Origin: Lachnospira sp900551945
GTDB lineage: Bacteria; Bacillota; Clostridia; Lachnospirales; Lachnospiraceae
NCBI GenBank assembly: GCA_048380335.1
Contig: DBFCCI010000001.1
Coordinates: 1 to 64,000 of the forward strand
Length of the DNA: 64,000 nt
Direction of reading: 5' to 3'
The stretch's first letter is position 1. Every line of letters starts with the position of its first letter. Shown piece after piece: positions 17,322 through 25,467 of the stretch. The position numbers and the translations under genes were made by a program. The notes beneath the pieces are model-generated. The model worked only from the letters and a program-made list of their open reading frames with translations, was not told where the DNA came from and searched no databases.

Positions 17322-18596
17322 TTATACTTCATCAATTGCTCTACCAATATCGTGACGCATATATTTATTCTTATATCCAATCCACTCTGTTGCGTCATAA
17401 GCATTTGCTCTTGCTTCTTTTAAAGTCTTACCTAATGCTGTAACTCCTAGAACTCGTCCACCATTAGTTACAACCTTGCCTTCTTCATTAAACTTAGTTC
17501 CTGCATGGAAAAGATAATATCCGTCTTTACCCTTAAAATTATCTAAGCCCATAATCTCAAAGCCTTTTTCATATTCTACTGGATAGCCGTCTGAAGCAAG
17601 AATAACACATACACAAGCATTGTCTTCAAATTGAAGGTCAATCTTATCAAGTGTTCCATCAATACAAGCTTCAAATACATCTATTATATCATTTTTCATT
17701 CTAGGAAGTACAACTTGTGCTTCTGGGTCACCAAATCTTGCATTGTATTCAAGCACCTTTGGACCATTTTCTGTAAGCATAAGTCCAAAGAATATTACTC
17801 CCTTAAATGGTCTGCCTTCTGCTTTCATAGCGTCAACTGTAGCTTGATATATATGCTCTTTACAAAATTCATCTACTTCCTTTGTATAGAATGGACTAGG
17901 TGAAAAGTTACCCATTCCACCAGTATTAAGACCCTGGTCACCATCTAGCGCTCTCTTATGGTCTTGTGCTGATGACATAATCTTTATTGTATTGCCATCT
18001 ACAAATGAAAGCACTGAAATTTCTCTGCCTGTCATAAATTCTTCTATAACAATGGTATTGCCTGCTGAACCAAACTTCTTATCCATCATAAGTTCATTAA
18101 CGCCTTCCATTGCTTCTTCCTTAGTATTGCAAATAAGCACACCCTTACCCAATGCAAGACCGTCAGCCTTTAATACAATAGGATAATTAGCTGTTTCAAG
18201 GTATTCTTTTGCTTTTTCTGGAGAAGTAAATGTTTCATAACTAGCAGTTGGTATATTATATTTTTTCATAAGGTCTTTTGAAAATGCCTTAGAACCCTCA
18301 AGTATGGCTGCATTTTTTCTAGGTCCAAACACTCTTAAACCTTGTTGTTCAAATACATCTACAATACCGCCAACAAGTGGGTCGTCCATACCTACTACAG
18401 TTAAGTCAATCTCATGTTCTTTTGCAAACTGTGCTAATTTATCAAATTCCATAGCTTTAATATCAACACATTCTGCCACTTCTGATATTCCTGCGTTACC
18501 TGGCGCACAATAGATTTTATCAACCTTTTCGCTCTGTGCTATCTTCCAACATATAACGTGTTCACGTCCGCCACTTCCTATAACAAGTACTTTCAT
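17322..18596 (-). CDS. purD: Phosphoribosylamine-glycine ligase
   Basis: Second step of purine synthesis: joins glycine to phosphoribosylamine with ATP. The N-domain begins MKVLVIGSGGREHVI, the ATP-grasp core includes KADGLALGKGVLIC near 140-155, and the family loop LNTGGMGNFSPSPFY is clear. The metal-binding LEYNARFGDPEAQ lies near 270-285. 424 residues is standard. It follows purN after a 105-base gap that holds a short repeat copy. The ribosome site is weak. Confidence 0.96.
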   Translation of the reverse strand: MKVLVIGSGGREHVICWKIAQSEKVDKIYCAPGNAGISEVAECVDIKAMEFDKLAQFAKEHEIDLTVVGMDDPLVGGIVDVFEQQGLRVFGPRKNAAILEGSKAFSKDLMKKYNIPTASYETFTSPEKAKEYLETANYPIVLKADGLALGKGVLICNTKEEAMEGVNELMMDKKFGSAGNTIVIEEFMTGREISVLSFVDGNTIKIMSSAQDHKRALDGDQGLNTGGMGNFSPSPFYTKEVDEFCKEHIYQATVDAMKAEGRPFKGVIFFGLMLTENGPKVLEYNARFGDPEAQVVLPRMKNDIIDVFEACIDGTLDKIDLQFEDNACVCVILASDGYPVEYEKGFEIMGLDNFKGKDGYYLFHAGTKFNEEGKVVTNGGRVLGVTALGKTLKEARANAYDATEWIGYKNKYMRHDIGRAIDEV

Positions 18597-18608
18597 TTTA
18601 TAAACTCT

Positions 18609-18652
18609 GGGGCTGTCGCAATAAGAAAATCGTATACAAATGCAACACCCCT
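18609..18652. repeat. Short CTGTYGCAATAAGAAA repeat (copy 3, internally deleted)
   Basis: GGCTGTCGCA and TGCAACACCCC form the ends, but the middle is only about 20 bases. It lies between purN and purD. Confidence 0.6.
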
Positions 18653-18701
18653 TTTCCTTTCTAAAATTTGTATATAATCAACCTTGTTTAAAGATATGTC
18701 A

Positions 18702-19289
18702 TTACTTATTCGCAATCATATTAATGGCAGCAGGAAGCAGCTTCCATTCTGCCTGTTCCATAACTCTACGTTGTAAAGTTTCAGGTGTATCATTATCAAG
18801 AACATCTACAGCTTTTTGGAAAATAATCTCACCTGTATCCATTCCTTCATCTACATAATGAACTGTAGCTCCTGTAACTTTAACACCTTTTTTAAGTGCT
18901 GCCTCATGCACATGAAGTCCATAATATCCAACACCGCAAAATGATGGTATAAGTGATGGGTGTATGTTAATAATTCTATGACTGTATTCATGCACCATTT
19001 TTTCAGGAATTTTAACAAGGAAGCCTGCAAGTACTATAAGGTCTGGATTAAGTCCTTTAACAGCTTCAAGAAGTGCGTCATTGAACTTATCTCTATCGTC
19101 ATAATCCTTAGGTGATACACACATAGCTTGTATGCCATTATCCTTAGCTCTTGTAAGGGCGTAAGCATTAGCATTGTTACTTATAACTCCTACAATCTGT
19201 GCATTTGTAATAGTCTTATTATTAATAGCATCAATTATTGCTTGAAGATTAGTACCACCGCCTGATACCATAACAGCAACTCTTAGCAT
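18702..19289 (-). CDS. purN: Phosphoribosylglycinamide formyltransferase
   Basis: Third purine step, using 10-formyl-tetrahydrofolate. The phosphate loop VSGGGTNLQAIID (8-20) is intact. The catalytic region NIHPSLIPSFCG (Asn and His near 108-110) and the Asp in HYVDEGMDTG near 145 are intact. 195 residues is normal. Its start overlaps the end of purM by 7 bases, so the two are translationally coupled. GGGAG precedes the ATG. Confidence 0.96.
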   Translation of the reverse strand: MLRVAVMVSGGGTNLQAIIDAINNKTITNAQIVGVISNNANAYALTRAKDNGIQAMCVSPKDYDDRDKFNDALLEAVKGLNPDLIVLAGFLVKIPEKMVHEYSHRIINIHPSLIPSFCGVGYYGLHVHEAALKKGVKVTGATVHYVDEGMDTGEIIFQKAVDVLDNDTPETLQRRVMEQAEWKLLPAAINMIANK

Positions 19290-20308
19290 AAAGTTACTCC
19301 CTTCTCGCCATCTTCAACTGTTCCTATTACATAACCTGTTTCACCTGCTTTTTTAACAGCTTCTAACACCTTATCTGTGTCTGCTGGGTCAACTGCAAGT
19401 ACCATACCTATACCCATGTTAAATGTATTGTACATCATCTTTTCTTCAATCTGACCATCTTCTTGAAGCATTTTAAATATAGCAGGCACTTCATAGCTGT
19501 CCTTTTTAATTACAGCTCTTACACCATCGTGTAACATTCTTGGAACATTTTCATAGAAACCGCCACCTGTGATATGACTACAACCTTTAACTCTTACTCC
19601 TGCATTTTTGATTTCTTTAAGAGTCTTAACGTAAATCTTAGTAGGTGCAAGTAATGCTTCTCCTAAAGTCTTTCCGAGTGAGTCATAATATGTATTAAGA
19701 GCTTCTTCTGTGATTTTAAATACACTTCTTACAAGTGAGAAACCGTTGCTGTGAACACCACTTGAAGCAATACCAATAAGAGTATCTCCTGCCTTAATGT
19801 CTTTTCCTGTTATTAAATCCTTTTCATCCACAATACCAACTGCAAAACCAGCAAGGTCATATTCGTCTACTGGATAAAAGCCTGGCATTTCTGCTGTTTC
19901 GCCACCGATTAATGCACAATCTGACTGAACACAACCATCAGCTACACCTTTAACGATATTAGCAATCTTTTCAGGTTCATTCTTACCACATGCAATATAA
20001 TCAAGGAAAAAGAGTGGTTCTCCACCTGCACAAGCTATATCATTAACACACATAGCAACACAGTCAATACCTACTGTATCATGCTTATCCATTGTAAACG
20101 CAATCTTTAACTTTGTTCCTACACCATCTGTTCCTGATACAAGAGTTGGCTTTTCCATTCCCTTGAACTTTTCCATTGAAAATGCACCAGAAAATCCACC
20201 GAGATTAGTAAGCACTTCTTCTCTCATTGTCTTTGCAACGTGTTCTTTCATTAACTCAACTGACTTGTAACCTGCTTCAATATCAACACCTGCTTTTTTG
20301 TAATCCAT
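19283..20308 (-). CDS. purM: Phosphoribosylformylglycinamidine cyclo-ligase (AIR synthetase)
   Basis: Fifth purine step, ATP-dependent closure of the imidazole ring. Recognisable family segments are SGTDGVGTKLKIA (58-70), HDTVGIDCVAMCVNDI (75-90) and GGETAEMPGFY (136-146). 341 residues fits the family. It overlaps purN by 7 bases. A 135-base gap separates it from purE, with the same orientation. Confidence 0.96.
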   Translation of the reverse strand: MDYKKAGVDIEAGYKSVELMKEHVAKTMREEVLTNLGGFSGAFSMEKFKGMEKPTLVSGTDGVGTKLKIAFTMDKHDTVGIDCVAMCVNDIACAGGEPLFFLDYIACGKNEPEKIANIVKGVADGCVQSDCALIGGETAEMPGFYPVDEYDLAGFAVGIVDEKDLITGKDIKAGDTLIGIASSGVHSNGFSLVRSVFKITEEALNTYYDSLGKTLGEALLAPTKIYVKTLKEIKNAGVRVKGCSHITGGGFYENVPRMLHDGVRAVIKKDSYEVPAIFKMLQEDGQIEEKMMYNTFNMGIGMVLAVDPADTDKVLEAVKKAGETGYVIGTVEDGEKGVTLC

Positions 20309-20443
20309 TTTCTTATCTGCTATTAGATTATTAACTATTTATCTAAATAGCTTTTCCTTTCCTGTATTTTATAAATTGCCACTATTTTGTGGAGCTTTGT
20401 ATACGTTAATCAGATAATTTTAATCTACTATTTTATTTGTTTA

Positions 20444-20962
20444 TTACTTATTTTTTTCTTCCATATATTTTTTATATCCAACTTCTTGAAGATGTGCGTC
20501 TTTAGCTTGTACACTTTCCTTAAGTTCTTTTGTATAATCCATTAACTTATTAAGAAGTTCTTCATCAGAAGTTGCAAGAATTTTTGCCGCAAGCAAGCCT
20601 GCATTAGCACCTCCGTTAATTGCTACAGTTGCAACTGGTATTCCAGATGGCATTTGAACAATCGAATAGAGTGAGTCCCTTCCTCCTAGAGAAGTAGTGT
20701 GCATTGGTATGCCTATAACTGGCATTGGAAATATTGCTGCACACATACCAGGTAAATGAGCTGCCATACCAGCTCCGGCAATTATTACCTTAAAGCCTTT
20801 ATCTCTGGCTGTGTTTGCATAATCAAAGAAAACATCTGGTTCTCGGTGTGCTGAAATAATCGTCATTTCATAAGATATTCCTAACTTATCAAGTACATCT
20901 GCTGCCTTAGCCATAACGGGCATATCTGAATCACTACCCATTACTATTCCTACTTTAGCCAT
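20444..20962 (-). CDS. purE: N5-carboxyaminoimidazole ribonucleotide mutase
   Basis: Class I PurE, which moves the carboxyl group on the purine intermediate. The motifs GIVMGSDSDMPVM (4-16) and ISAHREP near 39-45 form the active site. I choose the start at 20962 (MAKVGIVMGSDSD) because GGAGG lies seven bases upstream and family homology begins there; an open frame runs further upstream but is not protein-like. It is first in the purE-purM-purN-purD order. The leader holds two identical-type dyads (21035-21047 and 21139-21151) that may be operators. Confidence 0.95.
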   Translation of the reverse strand: MAKVGIVMGSDSDMPVMAKAADVLDKLGISYEMTIISAHREPDVFFDYANTARDKGFKVIIAGAGMAAHLPGMCAAIFPMPVIGIPMHTTSLGGRDSLYSIVQMPSGIPVATVAINGGANAGLLAAKILATSDEELLNKLMDYTKELKESVQAKDAHLQEVGYKKYMEEKNK

Positions 20963-21034
20963 TGCTTGTCCTCCATCCTGCAGGTGCTTCCTGCAAAAAC
21001 ATATTTTTTTGTTAATAATGTCAAAAGGTGAAAA

Positions 21035-21047
21035 TGTTAATATAACA
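21035..21047. promoter_or_regulatory. Dyad TGTTA-N3-TAACA, candidate purine-operon operator 1
   Basis: Perfect inverted repeat TGTTAATATAACA about 75 bases upstream of the purE start. Confidence 0.4.
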
Positions 21048-21138
21048 GCTATACTGTCATATAAGTGTGTTATTTTCTTAACATAATTGCATAATTCACT
21101 ATTAAAACGCAAATTAATACACATTTCACCTTATGTTA

Positions 21139-21151
21139 TGTTATATTAACA
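21139..21151. promoter_or_regulatory. Dyad TGTTA-N3-TAACA, candidate purine-operon operator 2
   Basis: Perfect inverted repeat TGTTATATTAACA, the reverse complement of site 1. Centre-to-centre distance is 104 bases, close to ten helical turns. Confidence 0.4.
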
Positions 21152-21209
21152 TACATCTTACTCATTTTTCAATAAATGATATTACATTTTTATTGTACTT
21201 TTTTTAATA

Positions 21210-23273
21210 TTAATCGTCAAGGGGCTTATTAAGTTCTTCACAACCTTTAAGCACAAATCTTCCATTTTCAATAATAACAATTCTATTTCCATCAGAATGA
21301 ACTGCTGTAATAGAGCCAATCTCATCATAAGGAATTGTAATATCTGTATGGCAATTAAAATATGCTTTCTCTGGCTGTGTCTTTCTAAGAATAGATACTT
21401 CATTATCTCTTGAAATAATCTCTTTTCCATTAGGATTAAATACTGCCACATCTTCTGACCTTGAATAACAAGTGTCACCAATTGCAAAATGAGGTCCCAT
21501 TTTCTCTACTATAAGAATTGGAAGCTTGTATACAATGTCGTATTTATTAGCCATAACATAAGCTGTAGTATTAGTTCCAATTGCAAATTCACCGATAGGA
21601 AGTGTGTCGTGGTTATATAACACATTTTCCTTAAAAAATGCTTTGTTTTTTGCTTCATCTTCAAAATTATCGCAAGAATAATCTGTAACCATACCGTCTT
21701 TAAAATCAACCGTAAGATTTTTAAACTTTAACTCATTAAGATATACTTGACTTACATTAAGTCTACCTGTAGTAGCTTTTAATACTGGTGATGTAAATAC
21801 TTCGCCTAGTGGAATATTAACGTCTGCAAGACAATTTTCAAATACTGTCTGTGCGTCCTTATTCTCAATAGGCATAATGCTCACCTTTATATCGGTTGTA
21901 TTGCCATTACGCCCCTTAACTTCTACATAAGAAGCACAGTCAAGAGCGTCTATTATATCTTGCTGTATCACCTTGTATTTGTCATAATCAAGCGTATTAA
22001 TCTTTACTGTTTCGTCAAATATTTTCTCATAGTTGTCACCTATCTCTGGAATTGGATATGCTATTATTGTAAAGCTTCTTTCTTCGCCCTTAATATAAGT
22101 ATTTACAATGGCAGAAGCTTCATTGTCATACTTAACTGAAAGCTTTTGTTGCTTTTCATCAAGGTGAAGACTTTCCTTTTTGTCAACAGGTTCAAATGGG
22201 TTCTCCCCGAATATTTCCATAACAGCCGGCCCACCAAATTGCCCTGCAAGCTCTTTATTCTTTTCATAAGCTAACTTTAACGCACCGAGCTTTCTTTCTA
22301 CAAACTGAGAGTCAAGGTAAAGCGCATTGTCAAATCTGTGGTCATAATCCATTTGCTTATTCGGACTTGTTGAAAAATATCCTATCTTAAGGTGCATTCT
22401 CTTATTAATGCTATCTGGTGCAGCACGATATATAGTAGACTTCAAGCCCATTTTCTCAAACTGCTTAATTTCTTCCTTTACAAGTCTTTCAAAACCTATG
22501 CTATATCTTATATTTACTGTCTTTTTCTTAGACAAATCTTTGTTACCAAGTTCAAAGCCTATCTTGTAACCTTGTGTAAATGTACTTGCCATGCTTTCTA
22601 TTTCATTTTGCGAAAGTGAGTTGAGATACTTCGAAGTATTGATTTCATTTTCTGTAATATACTCACCAAAGCTATATAAATATCTTAAATCGTTAAGGTC
22701 ACTATTCATTATTATATTTGTTGCAAATGAATACTCTGGATTTAACATTTCGCTAATTCTATACTCGATTGCGTCATCGCTATAGTCACTTACATACCAA
22801 TACACACTGTCAAGTACACTTTTGTAACGTGGAATGTCACTATTTCCTTCAAACATACAATAAATTTCAACAAAAAGCTCTGCAAGTGCTGTCATATATG
22901 CTGTTCTTTTTTCGTAGGCATACACTATCATTCCCCTAATTTCCACATAAATAAATGACATCAACCTGCCATAATCTTCGCCTAACTTTTCACAAGCATA
23001 CACTGGATTAGCAAAGCTACTATCGTAAGCCCCTGTACTGCTAAGAATATCTTCATATAGTTTTTTATTTAACAATTGAAGTTCTTCTAATGACGCATTT
23101 TTTAAGCTACCATCATCAACCTTTCTTTTAAGATTATCCATTTGCACTATAAATTGTGCTGTTCTTTTAAAGTATTTGTTAAAATTTTCATTTTTAATAT
23201 CGCAAGCTTCACTAATCTGTCTTATTCTGTTAAATGTAAGCTCATATCTTTCCATTAAATTATCTTCAAACAT
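21210..23273 (-). CDS. M29-like leucyl aminopeptidase (aminopeptidase T family)
   Basis: The C-terminal half resembles M29 metallopeptidases, with the conserved IGEFAIGTNT (near 560) and VEKMGPHFAIGDTCYS (near 600), which carry the Glu, His and Asp metal ligands. The N-terminal ~320 residues are a helical region not found in classical aminopeptidase T (about 410 residues). The protein is therefore longer than the type enzyme, and its substrate is uncertain. A frame opens at 23285, but the ATG at 23273 (MFEDNLMERYELTF) has GTGGAG just upstream and is preferred. It stands alone. Confidence 0.78.
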   Translation of the reverse strand: MFEDNLMERYELTFNRIRQISEACDIKNENFNKYFKRTAQFIVQMDNLKRKVDDGSLKNASLEELQLLNKKLYEDILSSTGAYDSSFANPVYACEKLGEDYGRLMSFIYVEIRGMIVYAYEKRTAYMTALAELFVEIYCMFEGNSDIPRYKSVLDSVYWYVSDYSDDAIEYRISEMLNPEYSFATNIIMNSDLNDLRYLYSFGEYITENEINTSKYLNSLSQNEIESMASTFTQGYKIGFELGNKDLSKKKTVNIRYSIGFERLVKEEIKQFEKMGLKSTIYRAAPDSINKRMHLKIGYFSTSPNKQMDYDHRFDNALYLDSQFVERKLGALKLAYEKNKELAGQFGGPAVMEIFGENPFEPVDKKESLHLDEKQQKLSVKYDNEASAIVNTYIKGEERSFTIIAYPIPEIGDNYEKIFDETVKINTLDYDKYKVIQQDIIDALDCASYVEVKGRNGNTTDIKVSIMPIENKDAQTVFENCLADVNIPLGEVFTSPVLKATTGRLNVSQVYLNELKFKNLTVDFKDGMVTDYSCDNFEDEAKNKAFFKENVLYNHDTLPIGEFAIGTNTTAYVMANKYDIVYKLPILIVEKMGPHFAIGDTCYSRSEDVAVFNPNGKEIISRDNEVSILRKTQPEKAYFNCHTDITIPYDEIGSITAVHSDGNRIVIIENGRFVLKGCEELNKPLDD

Positions 23274-23394
23274 AAAAATCTCCACTTCTAATTTATTTTT
23301 TAACCAAGCAAATATTTACAATCTACTTCATTGCTATTCATACTAAAATTTATAACAAAGTGCTTGTACTTCCTTATAATATTTTTAATAGTAT

Positions 23395-23453
23395 TAAAAT
23401 GGGCAAGCCTTTCTTCTGATTACTTCTAAGTATTCAAAAGTGCAGACTTGCCC
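23395..23453 (-). terminator. Terminator after the VanZ/small membrane gene group
   Basis: GGGCAAG (23401-23407) and CTTGCCC (23447-23453) form the stem; TTTTAATA follows on the minus strand. Confidence 0.6.
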
Positions 23454-23466
23454 TTAATCGTTAGGA

Positions 23467-23781
23467 TTAAAATCCTAAAAAACATATTGATATCAAAAAT
23501 ATGGCAAGTATTCCACATAATAACGAACCAACTTTTGATAATGTATAAAATTTATCTCTTTCTTTAAAGCTTATGAGTCCTATAAATGTTCCCATTACAG
23601 CAAACATAAGACTTAACAGACCAATACTTCCAACTTCAAGTCCTGCATTGCCATGTGCTTTAAATGAAATATATACACCGTACATAAAAATAACGGTAGC
23701 CGCCAGTCCCATAACTAAAGAAATTATTCCGCCTAAAGTCTGGCTTTTATCAGAAAACTTATATTTATTAAATAACTTCAT
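23467..23781 (-). CDS. Small four-helix membrane protein (DUF6142-like)
   Basis: 104 residues starting MKLFNKYKFSDKSQTLGG, with about three to four hydrophobic segments. It resembles a small clostridial membrane family annotated as DUF6142; function unknown. I place the start at 23781, with AAGGAATAAG upstream, rather than at an earlier in-frame codon. This gives a 14-base overlap with the VanZ gene, implying coupling. Confidence 0.6.
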   Translation of the reverse strand: MKLFNKYKFSDKSQTLGGIISLVMGLAATVIFMYGVYISFKAHGNAGLEVGSIGLLSLMFAVMGTFIGLISFKERDKFYTLSKVGSLLCGILAIFLISICFLGF

Positions 23782-24265
23782 TCTTATTATTCCTTTTTTT
23801 GTTTCTTCTATACATTCTGTATTTACCAAACCATTTGTTATAAGCTAAAAATACTATGTATCCTAAGACACCACCTATTGTATTAAGAAACAAATCATCA
23901 ACATCAAAACAGCCGATTTTAAATATAAGCTGAATTGTTTCAATTGTTAAGCTAAGTGCAAAAGAAGCTGGTAACACAGTAAAAAACTTTCTTCTGTGTT
24001 GTGTCAGCAACGGAATACAAAAACCAAATGGCATAAATGCAATCGCATTACCTGCTACATTAAGAAATACTGTCATTACTCCTAATTGCTGATAATTGTT
24101 AAGAAACCTTTTTATTTCTTTGAATAAAACGAGGTTATATCTATAAGTTCTTGACGTATATGTCCTTCCCATATCTTCTGAAAAAAACATAATATACATA
24201 AGTGCAGCTATGTACATAATAAAAAGACACCACTTAATCGCCTTACGAACTTTTCTATTATTCAT
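23768..24265 (-). CDS. VanZ-family membrane protein
   Basis: Polytopic protein of 165 residues with about four or five helices. It carries the VanZ-like pattern NVAGNAIAFMPFGFCIPLL and ETIQLIFKIGCFDVDDLFLNTIGGVLGY. VanZ confers low-level teicoplanin resistance in enterococci, but most members have no known role. It sits between a 50-residue membrane protein and a DUF6142-like protein on the same strand with almost no spacing, so the three form an operon. AAGGGG precedes the ATG. Confidence 0.87.
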   Translation of the reverse strand: MNNRKVRKAIKWCLFIMYIAALMYIMFFSEDMGRTYTSRTYRYNLVLFKEIKRFLNNYQQLGVMTVFLNVAGNAIAFMPFGFCIPLLTQHRRKFFTVLPASFALSLTIETIQLIFKIGCFDVDDLFLNTIGGVLGYIVFLAYNKWFGKYRMYRRNKKRNNKNEVI

Positions 24266-24274
24266 TACTGCCCC

Positions 24275-24427
24275 TTAAAATAAAGTATCTGACTTATGTG
24301 CAAGAAGCTTGCCACCACTTATAATAAGCATTACGCCTGTAGTTATACCTACTACTAAAGATATAACGCCAAATACAATATTAGATGCACCTGTTGATTT
24401 TACTTTTTTGTATAATTTTTCGTCCAT
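24275..24427 (-). CDS. Small single-span membrane protein, 50 aa
   Basis: Short gene starting MDEKLYKKVKSTGASNIVFG with one or two hydrophobic stretches (16-38). GGTGAAGATAAG precedes the ATG and the stop lies nine bases before the VanZ start, so it looks like the first gene of the VanZ operon. The sequence does not tell its function. Confidence 0.6.
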   Translation of the reverse strand: MDEKLYKKVKSTGASNIVFGVISLVVGITTGVMLIISGGKLLAHKSDTLF

Positions 24428-24541
24428 CTTATCTTCACCCAATTTCAAAAATATATAAATATGATAATAAGCCTATAAGAATATATTTTTGAATAATACT
24501 TCCCTTTCTAAATATAGGTATTTTCAAATAATCATTTTAAA

Positions 24542-25222
24542 TTATTTTACACCATATTCATCATAATATTTGTCGATTGCTGACTTTAATTCATCATCTA
24601 TAACAACTTTACCTTCACATTCTTTATTGTAAAGGTGTTCAACTACGTCTTGCATTGATACGATAGCACTTGTTTCAAAACCATACTTTTCTTTGATTTC
24701 ATCAAGTGCGCTCATTTTACCGCCAAGACCAACTTCCATACGGTTTAAAGATACCATAAGTCCGATTATAGTAACATCTGCTGCCCCTCTTACCTTTGGA
24801 ACTGTTTCTTCCATTGATTTACCAGATGTTGTTACATCTTCTATCATTATTACTCTATCGCCATCTTTTAACTTGCTTCCAAGAAAACTTCCCTTGTCTG
24901 CACCATGGTCTTTTTCTTCCTTACGGTCTGAACAGTAACGAACTTCCTTACCATAAAGCTTTGCATAAGCAACTGCTGTTACAACACTTATTGGAATACC
25001 TTTGTAAGCTGGTCCAAAGAGAACATCAAAATCATCTCCGTATGTTTCATGTATAGCTTTTGCGTAGTATTCACCAAGACGCATAAGCTGTGTACCTGTT
25101 ACATAAGCTCCTGCATTCATAAAAAATGGTGACTTTCTACCACTCTTTAATGTAAAATCTCCAAATTTTAAAACATCACTTTCTACCATAAAGTCGATAA
25201 ATTCCTGTTTGTACTGTTCCAT
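24542..25222 (-). CDS. pyrE: Orotate phosphoribosyltransferase
   Basis: Converts orotate and PRPP to OMP in UMP synthesis. The PRPP-binding loop VIMIEDVTTSGKS (near 125-137) and the hood segment YCSDRKEEKDHG are clear. About 226 residues. The ATG at 25222 is preferred because AGGAGG lies eight bases upstream; a TTG two codons earlier is open but badly placed. It is on the same strand as pyrC-F-K-D but separated from them by a chemoreceptor gene. Confidence 0.95.
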   Translation of the reverse strand: MEQYKQEFIDFMVESDVLKFGDFTLKSGRKSPFFMNAGAYVTGTQLMRLGEYYAKAIHETYGDDFDVLFGPAYKGIPISVVTAVAYAKLYGKEVRYCSDRKEEKDHGADKGSFLGSKLKDGDRVIMIEDVTTSGKSMEETVPKVRGAADVTIIGLMVSLNRMEVGLGGKMSALDEIKEKYGFETSAIVSMQDVVEHLYNKECEGKVVIDDELKSAIDKYYDEYGVK

Positions 25223-25322
25223 CTGCAACTCCTCCTATATAAAGCCTTTTAGCTAATTTAAAGCATTATTTTTTATTGTAGCATAAAACTTTATGGGTTT
25301 CAATGATAGTGGTGTACAAATA

Positions 25323-25448
25323 TTAAGACATTATATTTATATATATTTCTTCCAAATTAGCTTCAACTAACACAGCATTATCAAATGGCTTGTTTTCACT
25401 TATAATACGCACAATACGCACTAAAAATTCCTTATCGCTTCCACACAT
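25323..25448 (-). pseudogene. 41-codon remnant of unknown gene
   Basis: Short frame starting MCGSDKEFLVRIVRI and ending ANLEEIYINIMS, immediately after the chemoreceptor. It has no good ribosome site. The ending faintly resembles the last residues of ABC-transporter ATPases (SLEDVFI type), so it may be the tail of a deleted gene. Could also be chance. Confidence 0.25.
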
Positions 25449-25467
25449 ATAAATATATAATTACACC

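Noticed and set aside
20963..21124. Upstream extension of the purE reading frame by 54 codons
   Set aside because: Family homology begins at MAKVGIVMGSDSD, which has an ideal GGAGG; the extension crosses a candidate operator and is not protein-like.
20963..21209. Purine or PRPP riboswitch before purE
   Set aside because: The conserved core sequences of the purine, ykkC-type and THF classes are not present on the transcribed strand. Only AT-rich dyads and a TGCAGG/CCTGCA hairpin are seen.
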